The notes under the pieces are model-generated. The model worked only from the letters and a program-made list of their open reading frames with translations, had not been told where the DNA came from and ran no database searches. From Desulfobulbaceae bacterium BRH_c16a (GTDB lineage: Bacteria; Desulfobacterota; Desulfobulbia; Desulfobulbales; Desulfocapsaceae), in contig LADS01000058.1 in assembly GCA_000961725.1 (NCBI GenBank), positions 124,001 to 188,000 on the forward strand: a stretch of DNA of 64,000 bases, read 5' to 3'. The stretch's first letter is position 1, and every line of letters begins with the position of its first letter. This document shows, piece by piece, positions 1-10,295 of this stretch. The translations under genes and the position numbers were made by a program.

Positions 1-1107
1 GTTGATGGGCTTGACCCGCGCAAGATCGTCCGCATGGCGGTGCTGGGCATGGACGAAGAGCTGGTGCAGTCGAACTGGCCCTGGAAGTGTACAATGTGTG
101 CCAAGTGTGAGGAAGCCTGTCCTGCCAATATCCAGATCACCGCGCTGATGCGGAAGATCCGCGGCACCAGAAAGCGTGCCGCTGTTCCCGGTCCCATCCA
201 TAAAGGTGTTGTCATGTGCCTCGAGCGCGGCAACAATCTCGGCATCCCCAAAGACGATTTTGTCTTCCTCTGCGAAGATCTGGGCGATGAGCTCGCAGAA
301 GATTGCTGTCCCGGTTTCAAAACCCCCATGGATGTGCATGGCGCGAGGGTGCTGGTGACGGTGAACTCCAAAGAGCCTTTCGGCGAACCGGACGACATGA
401 AGTGGTGGTGGAAGATCTTCTATGCCGCCGGCGAATCATGGACCCTTTCCTCCGAGTACTGGGAAGGCGTCAACTGGGGTCTGTTCTCCGGTGACGACGA
501 GTCGATGAAAACCGTGGTCGGCCGGATAGTCGACAACATGCGGAGGCTGAACTGCAAGGTTCTCCTCCTCCCCGAGTGAGGCCACGCATATTTTGCAACC
601 CGGTCCGGGTTGAACAAGTGGTACCCTGAAGCACTCAACGAATTCAAAATCGTCACCGTCTTCGATCTGCTCCTCGAATACATCCAGGAAGGCAAGATTC
701 AGCTGAACAAGGCGGTACACTCCATGGCCGTTGCCTATCATGATCCCTGCAACTACGGCCGCAAATCCCTCAAAGCCTTCGGACAGGCCTATTTCGAAGA
801 AGGGCGGGCCGTCACCAGGGCCTGCTGCGACGACGTCCGTGAACTGAATCCCAATCGCAATGGCGCGTACTGCTGCGGAGCCGGCGGCGGAGCCTGGGCC
901 ATGCCGTTCTCAGACGAACGGGTTTTCTATGGCCGCATCAAGGCCCGGCAGATAGCCGAGTCCGGAGCCCACCTTGTTGTCGCGCCCTGCCATAACTGCC
1001 GGGATCAGATCATGAAGTCGTTGAACAAAGAGTATGATCTGAATGTTGAAGTGAAGTACATCTGGGAGCTTGTCGCCGATTCATTGATTATGCCAAACAA
1101 GCAATAG
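1..1107 (+). CDS. HdrD/DsrK-like CCG-domain iron-sulfur protein, selenoprotein (Sec at TGA 577-579); open at left edge
   Basis: ORFs 34-579 and 610-1107 share a frame; joined they read ...KVLLLPE-U-GHAYFATRSGLNKWYPEAL...; CTMCAKCEEACP Fe-S motif, HDPC...CCGAGGG...CHNC; reading frame open from base 1; hairpin 596-612 downstream of TGA. Confidence 0.85.
596..612 (+). promoter_or_regulatory. bacterial SECIS-like hairpin for the HdrD-like gene
   Basis: CAACCCG-GTC-CGGGTTG, 7-bp perfect stem, loop about 24 nt after TGA. Confidence 0.6.
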
Positions 1108-1220
1108 AGGCAATTTCAAAAGGTTCAAACCTTTGAAATTAAAAGCGGACGAATCCAAATATTCTATTGCTGTAAGTTGCTAGGATATTGTTACGAAAAT
1201 TGAGAGAGGAGACACCTATC

Positions 1221-4200
1221 ATGCTGGACACAAAGAAAGTTGGGTCGGTAATGATTGTGGGAGGTGGAGTCACAGGGATGCAGGCAGCCCTGGATCTCGC
1301 CGATTCCGGGTATTACGTATACCTGGTTGAAAAGTCGGGAGCCATCGGCGGAGCCATGGCGCAACTGGACAAGACTTTCCCTACCAATGACTGCTCGATG
1401 TGAATCATCGCGCCAAAATTGGTCGAGTGCGGTCGGCACTTAAATATAAAGTTGATGACCCTCAGCGAGGTCACGAAGGTAGACGGCGTCGCTGGGAATT
1501 TTTCAGTAACCGTTAAAGAATCACCACGTTATGTGGACATGGAAAAGTGCATCGCCTGCGGCGCCTGCACCGAGAAATGTCCGAAAAAAGTGGACAGCGA
1601 GTATGATGCCGCTACCGGCAAGCGCAAGTCGATCTATGTGAAATACGCTCAGGCGGTACCGCTGAAGTATCAGATCGATGCCGATTCCTGTATCCGTCTG
1701 CAAAAACCGGGTGCGTGCGGCTTCTGTGAGAAGGTGTGCGATGCCGGGGCGATAAATTTCGATGACCGGGAGAAAATCCATCAGATCAATGTCGGCGCCG
1801 TGGTGCTGGCTCCCGGCTTTGAGGCTTTCGACCCGACAGAGGCTAAAGTGTGGGGATACGGGGTGCATAAGAATGTCATTACCTCCCTCCAGCTTGAACG
1901 CTATCTGTCCGCTTCCGGTCCGACCGAAGGTCATCTGGTACGCCCTTCGGACGGCAAGCCGGTCAACAAGGTCGCCTTCCTCCAGTGTGTCGGTTCAAGA
2001 GACGAAAATCTCTGCGGCAACGGCTACTGCTCGTCGGTCTGCTGCATGTATGCGATCAAGGAAGCGGTCATTGCCAAGGATCACGTTCCCGGCCTGCAGA
2101 CCTCCATCTTCTATATGGATATGCGGACCCACGGCAAGGAATTCGATCAGTATCTCGAGCGGGCCAAAGAGGATTCCGGCGTGCGGTTTGTCCGCTGCCG
2201 GGTGGGCGGAGTGGAAACCGATGGCGTGAGCGGTGATCTGCGGCTCAGGTATGTCAACGAACACGGTCGCCAGATTGAAGAGTTCTATGACATGGTCGTA
2301 CTCTCCGTCGGTCTGCAGACGCCCAAGCATGTGCTTGAGCTGGCCCAGACGGTCGACATCAAAATGACCGCCGATAATTTTGCCGCGACCTCGGACTTTG
2401 CCCCGGTGCAGACTTCGCGGGAAGGTATCTTCACCTGCGGCGCCATTTCCGGACCGAAGGATATCCCCCAGTCGGTGGTCGAAGGATCGGCAGCCGCCGC
2501 GGCGGTAGCCGAGCTGCTCGCCCCGGTCAGGCATAAACTGACAAGCGTTGCGACTTTTCCGGAAGAAAAAGACATCTCCCGGGAAGAACCGCGGATCGGC
2601 GTTTTCGTCTGTCACTGCGGATCGAACATCGCCGGTGTCGTCGATGTCAAGGCGGTCGAAGAATATGCCGCAACTCTGCCGGATGTAGTGTATGTCGAGC
2701 GCAATCTGTTTTCCTGTTCGCAGGATACCCAGGAGATGATCGTCAAGCGCATCCGCGAGCAGAAGCTCAACCGGATCGTCATCGCCGCCTGTACCCCAAG
2801 GACTCATGAACCGCTGTTCCGCGAGACCTTGAAGGCCGCAGGCCTGAATGAGTATCTGATTGAAATGGCCAATATCAGAAACCACAACTCCTGGGTCCAC
2901 AGCAAAGATCCGAAGGCGGCTACCGCCAAGGCGAAAGATCTGGTGCGGATGGCTGCCGCCAAAGTTACCTATGGCGATTCTCTCAAACCTATTTCCGTGC
3001 CCATCACCCAGAAGGGTCTGGTAATCGGCGGCGGAGTTGCAGGCATGACAGCGGCGCTGAATCTTGCCAAGCAGGGATTTGAAGTACATCTGGTGGAAAA
3101 ATCGGATATCCTCGGCGGCAACGCCCTCAATCTTAAACATACCTGGGCCGGCGAGCACGTGCCGACGCAGGTCGCCAAGCTGATCGACAAGGTTATCTGG
3201 AACGACCGGATCATTATCCACAAGGAGTGTATTGTGACCGGGATGGAAGGATTTGTCGGTAATTTCCGCTCCACCATCACCGGCAAGGACGGCGTGGCCA
3301 AGGTTATCGAACATGGCGCCGGCATAGTAGCTATCGGCGGAGAAGCGTATGTCCCAAAAGAATATGGTTACGGTACCATCACCAAAGTGGTCACATCGGT
3401 ACAGTTCGATAAGTTGTTCGAACTGAAGGAAAAGCATGTCAAGCAGGCCAAGAGGTTTGTCTTCATCCAGTGCGTGGGGTCAAGGGAGACCGACAGCATG
3501 TACTGCTCGAAGGTCTGCTGTACCCATTCCGTGCAGTCGGCCATTGCCCTGAAAAAGGAAAACCCCGAGCGTAACGTCTATATCCTCTATCGGGATATGC
3601 GAACCTACGCCCAGCGCGAATCCCTCTTCAAGCAGGCGAGAAAACTTGGTGTGATCTTTATTAATTACGAGCTGCACGGCAAGCCGAAAGTGACTGAGAA
3701 CGGCTCCGATATCGATGTCGAGGTATGGGATCATGTCCTCCATCGTCCGCTGAGGATAAAGGCGGACATGGTTATACTGGCAACAGCGATCCGGCCAAAG
3801 GAAGATGCCTCCAAGCTCGGCATGCTGTACAAGGTGCCCGTCGACGGTCACGGGTTCTTCCAGGAGGCGCACGCCAAACTGCGGCCCGTCGATTTTTCCA
3901 CCGACGGCATGTTCGTAGCCGGTCTTGCGCACTACCCGAAACCTATCGAGGAGTCGGTTGCCCAGGCGCTGGCGGCTTCGGCCAGAGCGGCGACACTCTT
4001 GTCGAAAACCAAGATCTCTTTGGATGCGATAAAGGCTACCGTCGATGAGAACTATTGCGACGGTTGTGCACTGTGTGTCGATGTCTGTCCGTACAACGCC
4101 ATTACCCTGGTGGAAAAAGCGGCGGCGGAAGGTGCGAATGCCGGGAAACTGATCACGGTGAATAAGGCCCAGTGCAAAGGCTGCGGTTTGTGCCAGGGGA

Positions 4201-4283
4201 CCTGTCCGAAGAGAGGGGTCTATGTTTCCGGCTTCACCATGAGACAGATCAGTGCCCAGATTCAGGCGGCTCTGGCAGTTTGA
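1221..4283 (+). CDS. hdrA: HdrA-like FAD/iron-sulfur subunit, selenoprotein (Sec at TGA 1401-1403)
   Basis: ORFs 1188-1403 and 1419-4283 share a frame; junction reads FPTNDCSM-U-IIAPKLVECGRHLNI, matching the HdrA NDCSMCI-APK motif; two FAD-binding GGG-G motifs and ferredoxin motifs; RBS gagagg before ATG 1221. Confidence 0.9.
1425..1441 (+). promoter_or_regulatory. bacterial SECIS-like hairpin for hdrA
   Basis: AGTGC-GGTCG-GCACT plus G-T closing pair; GGUC loop about 28 nt after TGA. Confidence 0.6.
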
Positions 4284-4394
4284 TTTCGTAATACTTTACA
4301 GATTCGAAACCCTCTCCGCTCCAACCATCCGTTCTCCATTGGCGGGGTCGGAGAGGGTTCTCGAGGTATACTTTAAATAGAAGGAGTAGATCAC

Positions 4395-4814
4395 ATGAGT
4401 TTTGAGCCTAAAATTGTTGCCTTCTGCTGCAACTGGTGCTCTTACGCCGCAGCCGATCTCGCCGGGACTGCCAGGATGCAGTATCCCCATAATGTGCGGA
4501 TCATTCGGGTAATGTGCTCGGGCATGGTGCATCCCGAATTCGTCATGGATGCACTGTCTCAGGGTGCGGACGGGGTTATGGTGCTTGGCTGACACCTCGG
4601 CGAATGTCATTACCTGGATGGTAATTATAAAGCAATGACCCGCTCCGACATGATTGTCTCATTGTTGGAGGACTTTGGCTACGAGGCCGGACGATTCAGC
4701 TTGACATGGGTTTCTTCGGCGGAGCCGGACAAGTTCGTGGCGGCGGTGACCGAGATGACTGCACGGATCAAGAAACTGGGTCCTGTCAATAGTCAGGATG
4801 CCCCTGTGGCATAA
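4395..4814 (+). CDS. mvhD: MvhD/VhuD-like hydrogenase delta subunit, selenoprotein (Sec at TGA 4590-4592)
   Basis: ORF 4395-4592 continues in frame after [33 protein letters not shown]...SQDAPVA*; homologues have GCHxGxCHY. Confidence 0.88.
4609..4625 (+). promoter_or_regulatory. bacterial SECIS-like hairpin for mvhD
   Basis: ATTACC-TGGAT-GGTAAT, 6-bp perfect stem, loop about 23 nt after TGA. Confidence 0.6.
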
Positions 4815-4825
4815 AGGAGAAAGAG

Positions 4826-5767
4826 ATGGGTGTAACTACTGCTTTGGAGTGGTTGGGATCCTGTTCGGGATGTGAGATTGCCATCCTGAATATTGGTGAA
4901 GATCTCGTGCCGATAATAACTGAGGCTCTTGATATCGTCCACGCCCCGGTACTGATGGATCACAAGTACTTTGGCCAATGCGGCGAGGGGGTGACGCTGA
5001 CGATTCCTGACGCCGTAGTCGGAATAGTCACCGGCGGCGTGAGCAATCACGAGCATCTGGAAGTCTTGGAAGAAATGAGGAAAAAATGCAAGGTGCTGAT
5101 TGCCCTCGGCACCTGTGCCACGCACGGCGGCATTCCCGCCCTGATGAACGGGCAGAATCGCCAGACGAGCTGGGAAGAAATTTACCAGACGGTCACCACA
5201 GATCCGGGGGCAAAAATCCCCAACATCGAGGTGCCTGCGCCGCTTGACCGGGTCTATGCCTGCGACGAGAAGGTGAAGATCGACATGCAGTTGCCGGGTT
5301 GTCCGCCCAATCCCGAACTGATCGCCGAGGTGATTGTTTCCCTGCTCGAAGGCCGGGCTCCTGTGCTTCCTACCAAAAGCGTCTGCGATACCTGCCCGAC
5401 CAGACGGGAAGGCAAAGGCGATGTAGAGAAGGTCAAACGGTTTATCACCAATGCCGAGTTCAAGCCGGGCGCGCCGATCGATGAAATGCGTTGTCTGCTC
5501 GAACAGGGCTATATGTGCATGGGACCGGTAACCGCCGCGGGTTGTGCCAAGCGCGGGGCGCCAAGCTGCATCAGCGCCCGGGTCCCTTGCCGAGGCTGTT
5601 TCGGTCCGGTTCGCAAGGATGGCAACCAACTGCTCGACATGATGAATGCTCTGGCAAGTAACGGAATAGATTATAAATCAGTGGTCGATCGCCGTTCGTT
5701 GCTGAGATTTTCAGGAGCCCACGGAAAACTTCGGCCGGTAAAATCATCGGTCGATAAGGAGGATTAA
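4826..5767 (+). CDS. mvhG: [NiFe] hydrogenase small subunit, MvhG-like
   Basis: EWLGSCSGCEIAILN, GTCATHGGIPA, LPGCPPNP motifs; RBS aaggagaaagag. Confidence 0.85.
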   Translation: MGVTTALEWLGSCSGCEIAILNIGEDLVPIITEALDIVHAPVLMDHKYFGQCGEGVTLTIPDAVVGIVTGGVSNHEHLEVLEEMRKKCKVLIALGTCATHGGIPALMNGQNRQTSWEEIYQTVTTDPGAKIPNIEVPAPLDRVYACDEKVKIDMQLPGCPPNPELIAEVIVSLLEGRAPVLPTKSVCDTCPTRREGKGDVEKVKRFITNAEFKPGAPIDEMRCLLEQGYMCMGPVTAAGCAKRGAPSCISARVPCRGCFGPVRKDGNQLLDMMNALASNGIDYKSVVDRRSLLRFSGAHGKLRPVKSSVDKED

Positions 5768-5768
5768 A

Positions 5769-7217
5769 ATGGGAAAGGTTTTAAATATTGCACCGGTTTC
5801 CCGAATCGAAGGACATGCCAAAATCGCCATACACCTGGGCGACGACGGCAATGTGGAGGATGCGTTTCTGCATATCCAGTCCCTTCGCGGGTTTGAGAAA
5901 TTCATCGAGGGTCGACCGGCGGAAGAAGTACCCCGCATAGTCAACCGGATCTGCGGGATCTGTCCCTGGATGCACCACCTCGCCTCCAACAAGGCAGTGG
6001 ACGGCGCTTTCGGGGTGACTCCTACCGCGACTGGCTATAAGCTTCGGGAAATGTGCCAGGTAATGGCTCACATCAACGACAAGATTCTGCATTTCTTTTT
6101 TCTTGCCGCGCCCGATTTCGTCCTCGGGCCGGATGCCGACTACTCGGTGCGCAATGTCATCGGCGTAGTCAAAGCGGCGCCGGAGCTTGCCACTCAGGTG
6201 GTGAAGATGCGGCAGCTGGGCCAGATGATGCTCGACAAGTTCGCCGGCAAGGCCATCCACCCGATTGCCGGCGTGGTCGGCGGGTTCGCCAAGCCGATGG
6301 TCGAGGAGGAACGTCAGGAACTGCTGGCCGGTACCCGGACCCTGCTCGATTTCGCCTGTTTTGCCCTCGATTTTGCCATCAACAATGTCTTCGCCAAATA
6401 TCTCGACGTCATCAGCGACCTCGGGGTGATCAAGACGGGTTTTCTGGGCACGGTCGACCGGGCCGACGGTTCGCTCCGCCTCTATGACGGCAAGCAGCGG
6501 TTGATGAAGCCCGACGGCAGCTATGTCGATTTCGAAGGCAGCGATTACACCCAGTATCTTGGCGAGCATGTCGAGCCATGGGGTTACTCGAAGATGCCCT
6601 ATGCCAAATCCTGGAACGAAGGCTTCGACATGACTCTTGCCGCACCGAAAGGCATTTACCGTGCCAACACCCTGGCCAGGATCAATGTCTGCGACAAGAT
6701 TTCCACCCCGAAGGCCCAGGCGGCACTCGAGGCATTCAGGAATTCCTTCGGTCGTCCGGCGCAGCAGACCCTGCTCTATCATTATGCCCGGCTGATCGAA
6801 CTGGTCTATGCCTGCGAGCGCACCATCGAACTGCTCGAATGGGAAGGCATCACCGATCCGAATGTTCGCGCCAAGGTCGAGCCGAAGGCGGGCCGCGGCG
6901 TTGGAATCGTCGAAGCACCGCGGGGTACTTTGATCCATGACTATACCACCGACGACAACGGCTGTATCACCAAGGCCAATCTTATCGTCGGCACCACCCA
7001 TAATATCGCGCCGATGAATATGAGCGTCAAGCAGGCCGCGACCTCGCTTATCAAGAACGGCGTGTACAACGAAGGATTGCTCAATCAGGTGGAGATGGCC
7101 GTCAGGGCCTACGACCCCTGAATGTCCTGTGCAACCCACCGCCTGGATGGCGGCATACCTGTATCGGTAAGTATTGTGGATTCCAAAGGAAAAGAAGTTG
7201 ATAGAATAATTGGCTAG
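5769..7217 (+). CDS. mvhA: [NiFeSe] hydrogenase large subunit, MvhA-like, selenoprotein (Sec at TGA 7119-7121)
   Basis: N-terminal RICGICPWMH; ORF 5769-7121 continues past TGA: [37 protein letters not shown], matching the C-terminal DPCxxCATH motif of group 3 hydrogenases. Confidence 0.88.
7139..7153 (+). promoter_or_regulatory. bacterial SECIS-like hairpin for mvhA
   Basis: CCGCC-TGGAT-GGCGG, same TGGAT loop as in mvhD, about 23 nt after TGA. Confidence 0.6.
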
Positions 7218-7401
7218 GAATCTCCTCCGCCGTCCCGGGAGAGCCCAGCGGTCTCGAGGGCGGCGGAGCGAAAAAAAGCGGCAGGATAAATGAACGATCC
7301 GGTCCGCCTTATGTTGTGTTTTTTGTAGATAATGTAGTATATACAGATAACTTATTCGTCTTTCTCGACGAGGAAGAAACAGCAATAAGCAGGAGATTAC
7401 T

Positions 7402-7644
7402 ATGCCACACACCAGAAGATCGCAGGTCCGGGCGGAAAATCCCAGCGGCGCGTGCGGAAAACTTGATCATATGACGGTGGATGAACTGAAGGCGCGTGCC
7501 GTAGGCGATGAGTTCGACGGCACCTGTCCGGCGTGCGGGAAATTTCATCTGACCCGGGCTGAGATTGAAAAGATTGAACGCGAGAAAGTGACAGACACGA
7601 CAAGCTATAAAGAAATGAAGAACGAGGCGGAAGCCTCGGAGTAG
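7402..7644 (+). CDS. small uncharacterised protein with CPxCG motif
   Basis: 80-aa ORF MPHTRRSQVRAENPSGACGKLDH...GTCPACGKFHLT; RBS aggag upstream; between hydrogenase and hypD. Confidence 0.55.
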   Translation: MPHTRRSQVRAENPSGACGKLDHMTVDELKARAVGDEFDGTCPACGKFHLTRAEIEKIEREKVTDTTSYKEMKNEAEASE

Positions 7645-7756
7645 TGGTGATAACAAGCTGTTCTCAGGGGGAGGATATCTTCTCCGCCACAAGTAAGTTT
7701 CGGACCCAGGTGAAATTGGATAACATTTTCACCTGGGCTGAAAGGATGTATGCCGA

Positions 7757-8866
7757 ATGAAAGCCGGTAAAGTAGCAAAAGATCTGGATCGTCAAAAAGA
7801 TTTGCTTGAGGAACTGCATGCCCTCGTAGACAGGCCGATGCGTCTGATGGTCGTCTGCGGCACGCAGAATAGAGCAATCCTCAAATACGGCATCCGCGAG
7901 AAGCTTCCCGTGATGCTCGAACTCGTGGCCGGCCCCGGATGCAGCGTCTGTGTCATGCCGGCCGGGCATATCGACGCCTTTGTCAAGGTGGCCACGCAGC
8001 CGCAGGTAATTACCGCGGCCTGTGAGGATCTTATCCGGGTGCCCGGGAGCAGGGAATCGCTCGCGAGTATCTGGAAGAAAGGAGCCAGGGTCGAGGTCAT
8101 AACCTCGCCGATGGATGCCCTGGATATTGCCCGTAAGGAACCCGATTATACCGTGGTCTATCCGGCTGTCGGTTTTGAGGCGACTGCGCCGGGCGTCGCC
8201 GAGACGATACTTGAAGCGGCTCGACTCGGTATTGAAAACTTCTGTGTCTTCCCGTCTATCAGATTGTTGCCGCCAACCATCGATCTCCTGATGCTCGACC
8301 CGGATCTCAATATCCGCGGTCTGCTCTGCTCGGATCATATAAATACCATCTCCGATACGGAAGCATATACCCTGCTGGCCAAGAAGCATCATCTTTCCTG
8401 TTTCATCGCCGGCTTTGAGCTGGTCGATATTCTGGAAGGGCTGGTGAGCCTGGTCAAGCAGATCAGAAACAACGAGTCGCTGTTCGACGACACCTCGGCC
8501 TTTACCTATTCCTCCGCCGATAACCGCAAAGCCCGAAAGATGGTGTCGGAGGTCTTTTTTGCCGTCGATACCGACTGGCGCGGCCTGGGAACCATTGAGC
8601 AGAGCGGCTTCGTCATTCGCGATGAGCTGTCTTTGTTCGATGCCACCAAAAGGTTCAATGTCCGCTTCGAAGAGGGGCAGGAATCCTGCATGTGCCAGTG
8701 CAACGCCATCATCAGCGGCCGCGGGCTGCCGCCCGATTGCCCGGCATTCGGAATGGTCTGCACGCCGCAGAACCCGGTTGGACCATGCATGATCTCCGAT
8801 GAAGGGATCTGTCACTCCTATTTCAAATACAATGTGCCGGCCCACCGCGCCCATGTGACGGGCTAG
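7757..8866 (+). CDS. hypD: hydrogenase maturation protein HypD
   Basis: VCGTQNRAILKYGIR, GPGCSVCVMP, C-terminal CMCQCNAI...PPDCPAF. Confidence 0.85.
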   Translation: MKAGKVAKDLDRQKDLLEELHALVDRPMRLMVVCGTQNRAILKYGIREKLPVMLELVAGPGCSVCVMPAGHIDAFVKVATQPQVITAACEDLIRVPGSRESLASIWKKGARVEVITSPMDALDIARKEPDYTVVYPAVGFEATAPGVAETILEAARLGIENFCVFPSIRLLPPTIDLLMLDPDLNIRGLLCSDHINTISDTEAYTLLAKKHHLSCFIAGFELVDILEGLVSLVKQIRNNESLFDDTSAFTYSSADNRKARKMVSEVFFAVDTDWRGLGTIEQSGFVIRDELSLFDATKRFNVRFEEGQESCMCQCNAIISGRGLPPDCPAFGMVCTPQNPVGPCMISDEGICHSYFKYNVPAHRAHVTG

Positions 8867-8891
8867 CCGCTTTTTTCACCGACGACCGGCC

Positions 8892-9149
8892 ATGCATGAA
8901 TTTTCCCTCGCGCAGGGACTCCACAACCAGCTGCTGGACCTGGCCCGGGAAAATAAGATGGCCAAGGTGCAGATGGCCGAAGTTTGTGTCGGCGACAATG
9001 CCGGAATCGTAGTCGAATCGTTTGTTTTCGGCTTCAATGTCCTCGCCGAGCAAAACGATGTCACCCAAGGCATGAATCTTATCGTGGTCAAGGACCAAGG
9101 CAGCGATCTGATTCTTTTACAGGTGGAACTCGATTCCGGCAGCGACTAA
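8892..9149 (+). CDS. HypA-like protein lacking the Zn-ribbon
   Basis: MHEFSLAQGL N-terminus and LILLQVEL C-terminus of HypA, but no CxxC pairs. Confidence 0.7.
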   Translation: MHEFSLAQGLHNQLLDLARENKMAKVQMAEVCVGDNAGIVVESFVFGFNVLAEQNDVTQGMNLIVVKDQGSDLILLQVELDSGSD

Positions 9150-9205
9150 AATTTCCGGTCTCTGCACAAATCCCATCCCTGTCCTTCTCTCAACCCTGCA
9201 GTTCA

Positions 9206-9541
9206 TCAGTACGGATACAAAAATCTCGCGAACCCAATAAAAATCAGCAGCAAAGCGACAATATCGAGAAGATTGCCGAGGCTGCAGTCGTTGCGCCGAC
9301 GATATATGTTTTCGTCATTGTCTCCGGCGGCCTGCCCAAACTCCGGAATCCGCTCGATAGGATGATTGAGGATCTCGCCCACCCCAAAAGCAATACATCC
9401 TGAAAACACAAGTAACAGCGGCTTGAAAGTAGAAGGCGGAAGCTGCAAAAGGAGGACGCCGATCACTCCGGCGAGACCTATGGCGAGTGCCAGGAAGGCG
9501 ATGATAAACAAGGGCGGATACTTTCTGGCGATAGTGTTCAT
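9206..9541 (-). CDS. small membrane protein
   Basis: MNTIARKYPPLFIIAFLALAIGLAGVIGVLLLQL...; multiple hydrophobic segments; start chosen at ATG 9541. Confidence 0.55.
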   Translation of the reverse strand: MNTIARKYPPLFIIAFLALAIGLAGVIGVLLLQLPPSTFKPLLLVFSGCIAFGVGEILNHPIERIPEFGQAAGDNDENIYRRRNDCSLGNLLDIVALLLIFIGFARFLYPY

Positions 9542-9818
9542 AGGTCTCTCTCCCTGAACGTGGGTTGCCCGACTTTCTTTATATTTTACCAGCTCCCGCG
9601 GCAGATCCAAAACAGAAAAATCGTCTGGCCATCCGTCTGCGCTCCAATTGATTGAATTTGAAAGAAAATCAAGCAATGGAACAGCGATTATCGATAGAGA
9701 TTACCTATTGGACAAGAAAGGTAAAATTGGGCATGTTGGCGGGTAATCGTCAGTCGATCATGCGTCCGCAATGATGTCTCGGAAGTGAAACAAGAAACCG
9801 GAGTTAAAACTTGGGCAG

Positions 9819-10295
9819 ATGGTAATGATCGAAATAAGAGAGTTAGTGTTGTGGCTGGATCGTCTTTGCCGCTGGGGGATCAGCCTGTTTTTCCTGGTCG
9901 CGGCTGTTCCAAAGCTCTTCAACGTCACCGAGTTTGCGGCGGTGATAGATGCCTACGGCATCCTGCCGGACCCTCTTTTGCTGCCGGTTGCGGTTGTTCT
10001 GCCGGTTATGGAAATTGTTCTTGCCGTGGGGCTTCTGCTGAATCGTTTTTCCAGTAAGATTGGTGTCGCCGTATTGCTGCTGGTTTTCATAGCCATCCTG
10101 TCGTATGCCATCTGGCTCGGCCTCGATATCGATTGCGGCTGTTTTGGCCCCGAAGACCCCGAGTCACAGGCGTTTCATGGTTTGAAGACTGCGCTCATCC
10201 GCGATATCGCGATGTTGCTGCCCCTTGCATATTCTTTATGGTGCCATAGGTACCGTTTTAATTATATTCCAATTCAAGGAGATCGAGGAAAATGA
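9819..10295 (+). CDS. MauE/DoxX-family membrane protein
   Basis: Four-helix hydrophobic pattern with GLDIDCGCFGPED motif; coupled to a rhodanese gene. Confidence 0.65.
   Translation: MVMIEIRELVLWLDRLCRWGISLFFLVAAVPKLFNVTEFAAVIDAYGILPDPLLLPVAVVLPVMEIVLAVGLLLNRFSSKIGVAVLLLVFIAILSYAIWLGLDIDCGCFGPEDPESQAFHGLKTALIRDIAMLLPLAYSLWCHRYRFNYIPIQGDRGK

Noticed and set aside
420-741. Long minus-strand ORFs opposite the Hdr genes
   Set aside because: Overlap well-supported plus-strand genes and have no recognisable motifs; shadow ORFs of GC-rich coding DNA.
1995-3437. 480-aa minus-strand ORF
   Set aside because: Antisense to hdrA; no family-like motifs; codon-bias artefact.
7225-7268. Terminator after mvhA
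   Set aside because: Strong stem (ctccgccg/cggcggag) but followed by A-rich sequence on the plus strand; not callable as an intrinsic terminator.
5781-7412. 543-aa minus-strand ORF opposite mvhA
   Set aside because: Antisense shadow of the hydrogenase gene.
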